Below the pieces are notes generated by a model. It made no database searches. It had not been told where the DNA came from and saw nothing but the letters and a program-made list of their open reading frames with translations. 24,458 nt of DNA from NCBI GenBank assembly GCA_036558305.1, contig DATBFX010000296.1, positions 1 through 24,458 on the forward strand. The letters are read 5' to 3'. The DNA comes from DATBFX01 sp036558305. Lineage in GTDB: Bacteria > Chloroflexota > Chloroflexia > Thermomicrobiales > UBA6265. The position numbers and the translations under genes are program-made. Shown here piece by piece: positions 21,860-24,458 of the stretch; within the stretch, counting starts at the first letter, position 1, and every line of letters begins with the position of its first letter.

Positions 21860-22827
21860 GCGATTGGCTCCTGGATCCCTTGCGGCACACGTTCATGCAG
21901 CACGCGTTCGTCGCGATCGTGCTGGTGGGGATCATCTGCGGCGTGACCGGCACCTTCGTGACGCTGCGCGGTCTCGCCTTCATGGGGGACGCGCTGTCCC
22001 ACGCGATCTTTCCCGGTGTCGTGATCGCCTACATCCTGGGAGGAAATTTTCTGATCGGCGCCTTGATCGCCGCGATCGTCGTCTCGCTCGGGATCGGTCT
22101 GGTCAGCCAGAGCAGCCGACTCACCAACGACACGGCGATCGGCGTCCTCTTCGCCGGCGGGTTCGCCCTCGGTATCGCCCTGATCTCCGCGCAGAGGACG
22201 TATGTGAAGGATCTCGCCTCGTTCCTGCTCGGGTCGATCCTCGGCGTGTCGCGCGGCGATCTCTACCTCACGGCCGGCGTCGGTGCGCTGGTCCTCGGCG
22301 CCATCGCGTTCTTCCGACGCGAACTGACGACCGTCGCCTTCGACCGCACGTTCGCCCAGGCGACCGGAATCAACGTCTGGGCGTTCGACCAACTCTTCCT
22401 CGTGCTGTTGTCGCTGGCGATCGTCGTCTCCCTACAGACGGTTGGGAACATCCTCGTCCTCGCCATGCTGGTCACGCCCGCCGCGACGGCACGCTTGCTG
22501 ACCGACCGGCTGCGGGTGATGGTCCTGCTCGCCGCCGGGATCGGGGCCGCTTCGGGCGTGGTTGGACTCTTCCTGTCGTTTCACCTTGGCATCGCCTCGG
22601 GTGCGAGCGTCGTTCTCGTCGCCACCGGTGTTTTCGCGGTCGTCTTTCTCTTCGCCCCGAAGACGGGTGTCGTCACCGCCGCCGTCTCCCGTCGCCTCCA
22701 CTTTCCGCACCCCGAGCGGGACGTGTTTCCTGCGGACGACGTCCCGGCTTCGGTCGGAACCGGAGCCGGCCACGTGCCAGAAGGTGTGAACACGACGAAG
22801 CGCGATCCGTCTCTTGGATCGGGTTAG
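21856..22827 (+). CDS. Metal ABC transporter permease (ZnuB/MntC type)
   Basis: A 323-residue integral membrane protein of the ABC-3 family that forms the channel for the metal captured by the TroA-like protein. It opens with HAFVAIVLVGIICGVTGTFV and GLAFMGDALSHAIFPG, the invariant first blocks, and ends the membrane part with VAVVFLFAPKTG-like wording after about 8-9 helices. The last ~50 residues form a soluble hydrophilic tail (PHPERDVFPADDVP and on) longer than usual for the family. GTG at 21856 overlaps the ATPase stop (GTGA). The stop is only 13 bp from the stop of the convergent LVIVD gene. A 6-bp hairpin CGATCC/GGATCG (22803-22821) lies at the very end of the gene. Confidence 0.92.
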   Translation: MSDWLLDPLRHTFMQHAFVAIVLVGIICGVTGTFVTLRGLAFMGDALSHAIFPGVVIAYILGGNFLIGALIAAIVVSLGIGLVSQSSRLTNDTAIGVLFAGGFALGIALISAQRTYVKDLASFLLGSILGVSRGDLYLTAGVGALVLGAIAFFRRELTTVAFDRTFAQATGINVWAFDQLFLVLLSLAIVVSLQTVGNILVLAMLVTPAATARLLTDRLRVMVLLAAGIGAASGVVGLFLSFHLGIASGASVVLVATGVFAVVFLFAPKTGVVTAAVSRRLHFPHPERDVFPADDVPASVGTGAGHVPEGVNTTKRDPSLGSG

Positions 22828-22840
22828 TGCATCCAACCGG

Positions 22841-24130
22841 TCACGTCGCGTTCCCTTCCGCCCACGCGATGTCCCCCACCGTCGACGCGCCTTTGCCCGT
22901 GTACTTGAGGACGAACAGACCGTTGCGGATATCGACGACGTAGATCAGGCCGTTCCGAATAATCGGGTAGCTCCACATGCGAACCGGATAGGAGCCCAGC
23001 GTCCAGTCGTCGGCGGCGACCGCGGGGAGCGGTTGGGGCAAAAAGGCGCCGACCTCGGACGGATGGGCGGGGTCGGAGAGGTCGACGGCCCGCACGCCCC
23101 CGGCGTACCAGGTCACGAAGGCCAGATCGCCGACCACGAGCGGGTTGTGGGTCGTGAAGGCGCCGTCGAGACCTGCCGTACTCGGGCACTTCGCGGGATC
23201 GTTTTCCTCGATGCCGAAGCTGCCGATCGGTACCGGCGCAGCCGGGTCGTGGACGTCGACGACGTGGAGCTCGCCGTACGGGCACGTTCCTGGACCGTAG
23301 ATCTCTTGCGTCGTGACGACGAGAGCTTTGCCGGGCATGTAGACGGCACTGTGGAGATCGCCGCCCGGGAAGGTCAGCCAGTGGTCGGGCGGCGTGAGGA
23401 GCGCCGGTGTGAGATCGCCGCGATTGCGCGCGAGGGCGGTTGTGTCCAGGACCATCAGGCCGGTGTCCCAGTCGGCGATGTAGGCGCGCCGGCCGTTCGG
23501 AGCGACCGTCAGCGAATGGATGCGCGAGGCGATGCCCGTCACCGGGGCGGCGTCCCACGAGGTGACTTCGACCGGCCGCGCGGGATCGCTGACGTCGACG
23601 ACACGGAGGTTCGGCGCGTGGCCCCACATCGTGACGTAGGCCAGCAATCGGTTGCGGCGTTGGCTCGACGGGTCGCGCCAGAGGAAGAATTCGTGCGGCA
23701 TGGCGTCGCCGAAGTCGACGCGTGCCCGGAAGATCGGCGCGGTACAGTCCGTGATGTCGTAGAGATCGAGACTGTTTGGTCCGCCCGCGGTGGGGTCGAG
23801 CCAGTAGTTGAGCACGATCAACAGATGGCGATCGGCGACGGCGCGTACCTCCCGCTCCGTACTCCCCGGATTGGATGGGATTTCGCCAGCGACGGAGGGC
23901 GCGGTCGGATCGCTCAGGTCGAGGATCAGCGTGCCCTGGTCGGCGCTCCGGCTGCCGACGTAGGCGCAATCGCCCGCGATCGCCAGCCCGGCATTCATGC
24001 CGCGGGCGCCGAGGTCGTTCGCGCCGACGAGCTCGAACCCCTGCGTCGCCTGCGCCAGAGTTACCCGTCCTTGGGCGATCGTCGCTGCCGCCACGACGAT
24101 CGCCGCAACCAATCCGATGAGACGCGGCAT
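22841..24130 (-). CDS. Secreted LVIVD-repeat (beta-propeller) protein
   Basis: A 429-residue protein with an N-terminal signal peptide (LIGLVAAIVVAAATIAQG). At least four LVIVD-type repeats can be read, each with a 'vvDvsDPa.P..vg' unit: ILDLSDPTAPSVAG, VVDVSDPARPVEV, VVDVHDPAAPVPIG and AVDLSDPAHPSEVG. Such repeats build a beta-propeller that usually binds surface or extracellular partners. Cys residues in TDCTAP and TCPYGE could form extracellular disulphides. The ATG at 24130 has AGGAGGG about 6 nt upstream. It is convergent with the metal permease and downstream of the L,D-transpeptidase-like gene. No enzymatic motif is seen, and the function is unknown beyond probable export. Confidence 0.88.
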   Translation of the reverse strand: MPRLIGLVAAIVVAAATIAQGRVTLAQATQGFELVGANDLGARGMNAGLAIAGDCAYVGSRSADQGTLILDLSDPTAPSVAGEIPSNPGSTEREVRAVADRHLLIVLNYWLDPTAGGPNSLDLYDITDCTAPIFRARVDFGDAMPHEFFLWRDPSSQRRNRLLAYVTMWGHAPNLRVVDVSDPARPVEVTSWDAAPVTGIASRIHSLTVAPNGRRAYIADWDTGLMVLDTTALARNRGDLTPALLTPPDHWLTFPGGDLHSAVYMPGKALVVTTQEIYGPGTCPYGELHVVDVHDPAAPVPIGSFGIEENDPAKCPSTAGLDGAFTTHNPLVVGDLAFVTWYAGGVRAVDLSDPAHPSEVGAFLPQPLPAVAADDWTLGSYPVRMWSYPIIRNGLIYVVDIRNGLFVLKYTGKGASTVGDIAWAEGNAT

Positions 24131-24292
24131 TGCGCCCTCCTGGCTGAGTCGAAACGTCTACCCACCCATACGGCTGACGTCGCCCTCGGGTTCTGTGCGA
24201 CGCACGGTTGCCTGAACAACGCGAGCGGCGGACCGGGTACCCGGCCCGCCGCTGGCGCCCCTTTGATTCTCACCCACCGATTATCCTGTCGC
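24131..24292. other. Intergenic between transpeptidase-like and LVIVD genes
   Basis: About 160 bp; the 24224-24253 palindrome sits near its right side. I find no well-formed -10/-35 pair for the LVIVD gene. GGTAGACG-like bases about 30 bp before its ribosome binding site are the only weak -10 candidate on the minus strand. Confidence 0.35.
24224..24253 (-). terminator. 30-bp palindrome, likely terminator of the transpeptidase-like gene
   Basis: The arm AGCGGCGGACCGGGT (24224-24238) is followed directly by its reverse complement with one mismatch (A/C), a 15-bp stem centred on GTAC. It begins about 40 bp after the minus-strand stop at 24293. A T-run is lacking on the minus side, so the terminator call rests on position and strength of the stem. 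Confidence 0.55.
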
Positions 24293-24458
24293 TTAGTGGA
24301 CCTCCACCCGCATCCCGATCGACGCGAAGTCGTAGATCTCCTCTGCCGCCGACGGGGCGGTCGCGACGCAACCACCGGTTGGACCATCCCCGTTGGGAAG
24401 GACGTTGCCGTTTCGGTCCATCGAGTAGGAGTGGAACCCGTTTTGGCGGTCGGGATCG
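24293..24458 (-). CDS. L,D-transpeptidase (YkuD)-like protein, C-terminal end only
   Basis: The last 54 codons of a minus-strand gene are visible, ending in TAA at 24293-24295; the start is beyond the window. The sequence GFHSYSMDRNG, then PTGGCVATAPSAAEEIYDFA and the final SIGMRVEVH follow the order of the YkuD catalytic end, where a His, a S/THGC motif with the nucleophilic Cys, a helix and a 'vGt.V.v' strand appear. Such enzymes cross-link peptidoglycan by 3-3 bonds outside the membrane. The His before Gly-Cys is replaced (TGGC instead of SHGC), so activity could be changed. The assignment is moderate since most of the protein is unseen. Confidence 0.5.
   Translation of the reverse strand, partial: DPDRQNGFHSYSMDRNGNVLPNGDGPTGGCVATAPSAAEEIYDFASIGMRVEVH

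Noticed and set aside
22803..22821. Hairpin CGATCC-GGATCG at the end of the metal permease as a terminator
   Set aside because: It spans the last codons, the stem is only 6 bp and no T-run follows on either strand; the two convergent genes may simply overlap in their 3' ends.

Overview
The window is GC-rich, densely coded bacterial chromosome. The gene mix, the UUCG/GGGGCGG-type intergenic inverted repeats and the repeated 40-bp interspersed sequence suggest Chloroflexota, perhaps Thermomicrobia (Sphaerobacter-like). This is an inference from overall look; no rRNA or marker gene in the window proves it.

Left end (1-1516): the C-terminal end of a DDE transposase is followed by a tRNA with anticodon TCA, TTCGACT T-loop, long variable arm and 8+5 acceptor/T helix, i.e. 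a selenocysteine tRNA. The four outermost nucleotides of its 5' acceptor strand no longer pair. Small tail-anchored membrane ORFs and stem-loops follow. Then come two + strand genes, a large acyltransferase-3/SGNH membrane acyltransferase and a Nudix hydrolase (1517-4155).

Central minus-strand block (10363 down to 4280): DDAH/arginine-deiminase-like amidinohydrolase, PotA-type ABC ATPase, L-rhamnose mutarotase, L-rhamnonate dehydratase, then a RpiR/SIS regulator translationally coupled (4-bp GTGA overlap) to an M20 metallopeptidase. The last pair has its own TTGACG-16-TACAAT promoter. larC (nickel-pincer cofactor synthesis) is divergent from this block.

Envelope block (19192 down to 11841, minus): two tandem paralogous DUF2207 membrane proteins with Gly-rich tails, a WecB/TagA/CpsF glycosyltransferase, a zinc-ribbon membrane protein and MurJ lipid II flippase, all co-directional with short gaps. 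This is the best candidate for a poorly described system in the window: a membrane/cell-wall polymer module.

Metal block (19329-22827, plus): a Fur-family repressor that appears to be translated from a leaderless mRNA, then a TroA/ZnuA-type binding protein with a consensus promoter and structured 5' leader, its ATPase and its permease (4-bp overlap). The right end carries a secreted LVIVD-repeat protein and the C-terminus of an L,D-transpeptidase-like protein (both minus), separated by a 30-bp palindrome.

Most of the DNA is coding. Long reading frames opposite the real genes are GC-driven shadows and are omitted.
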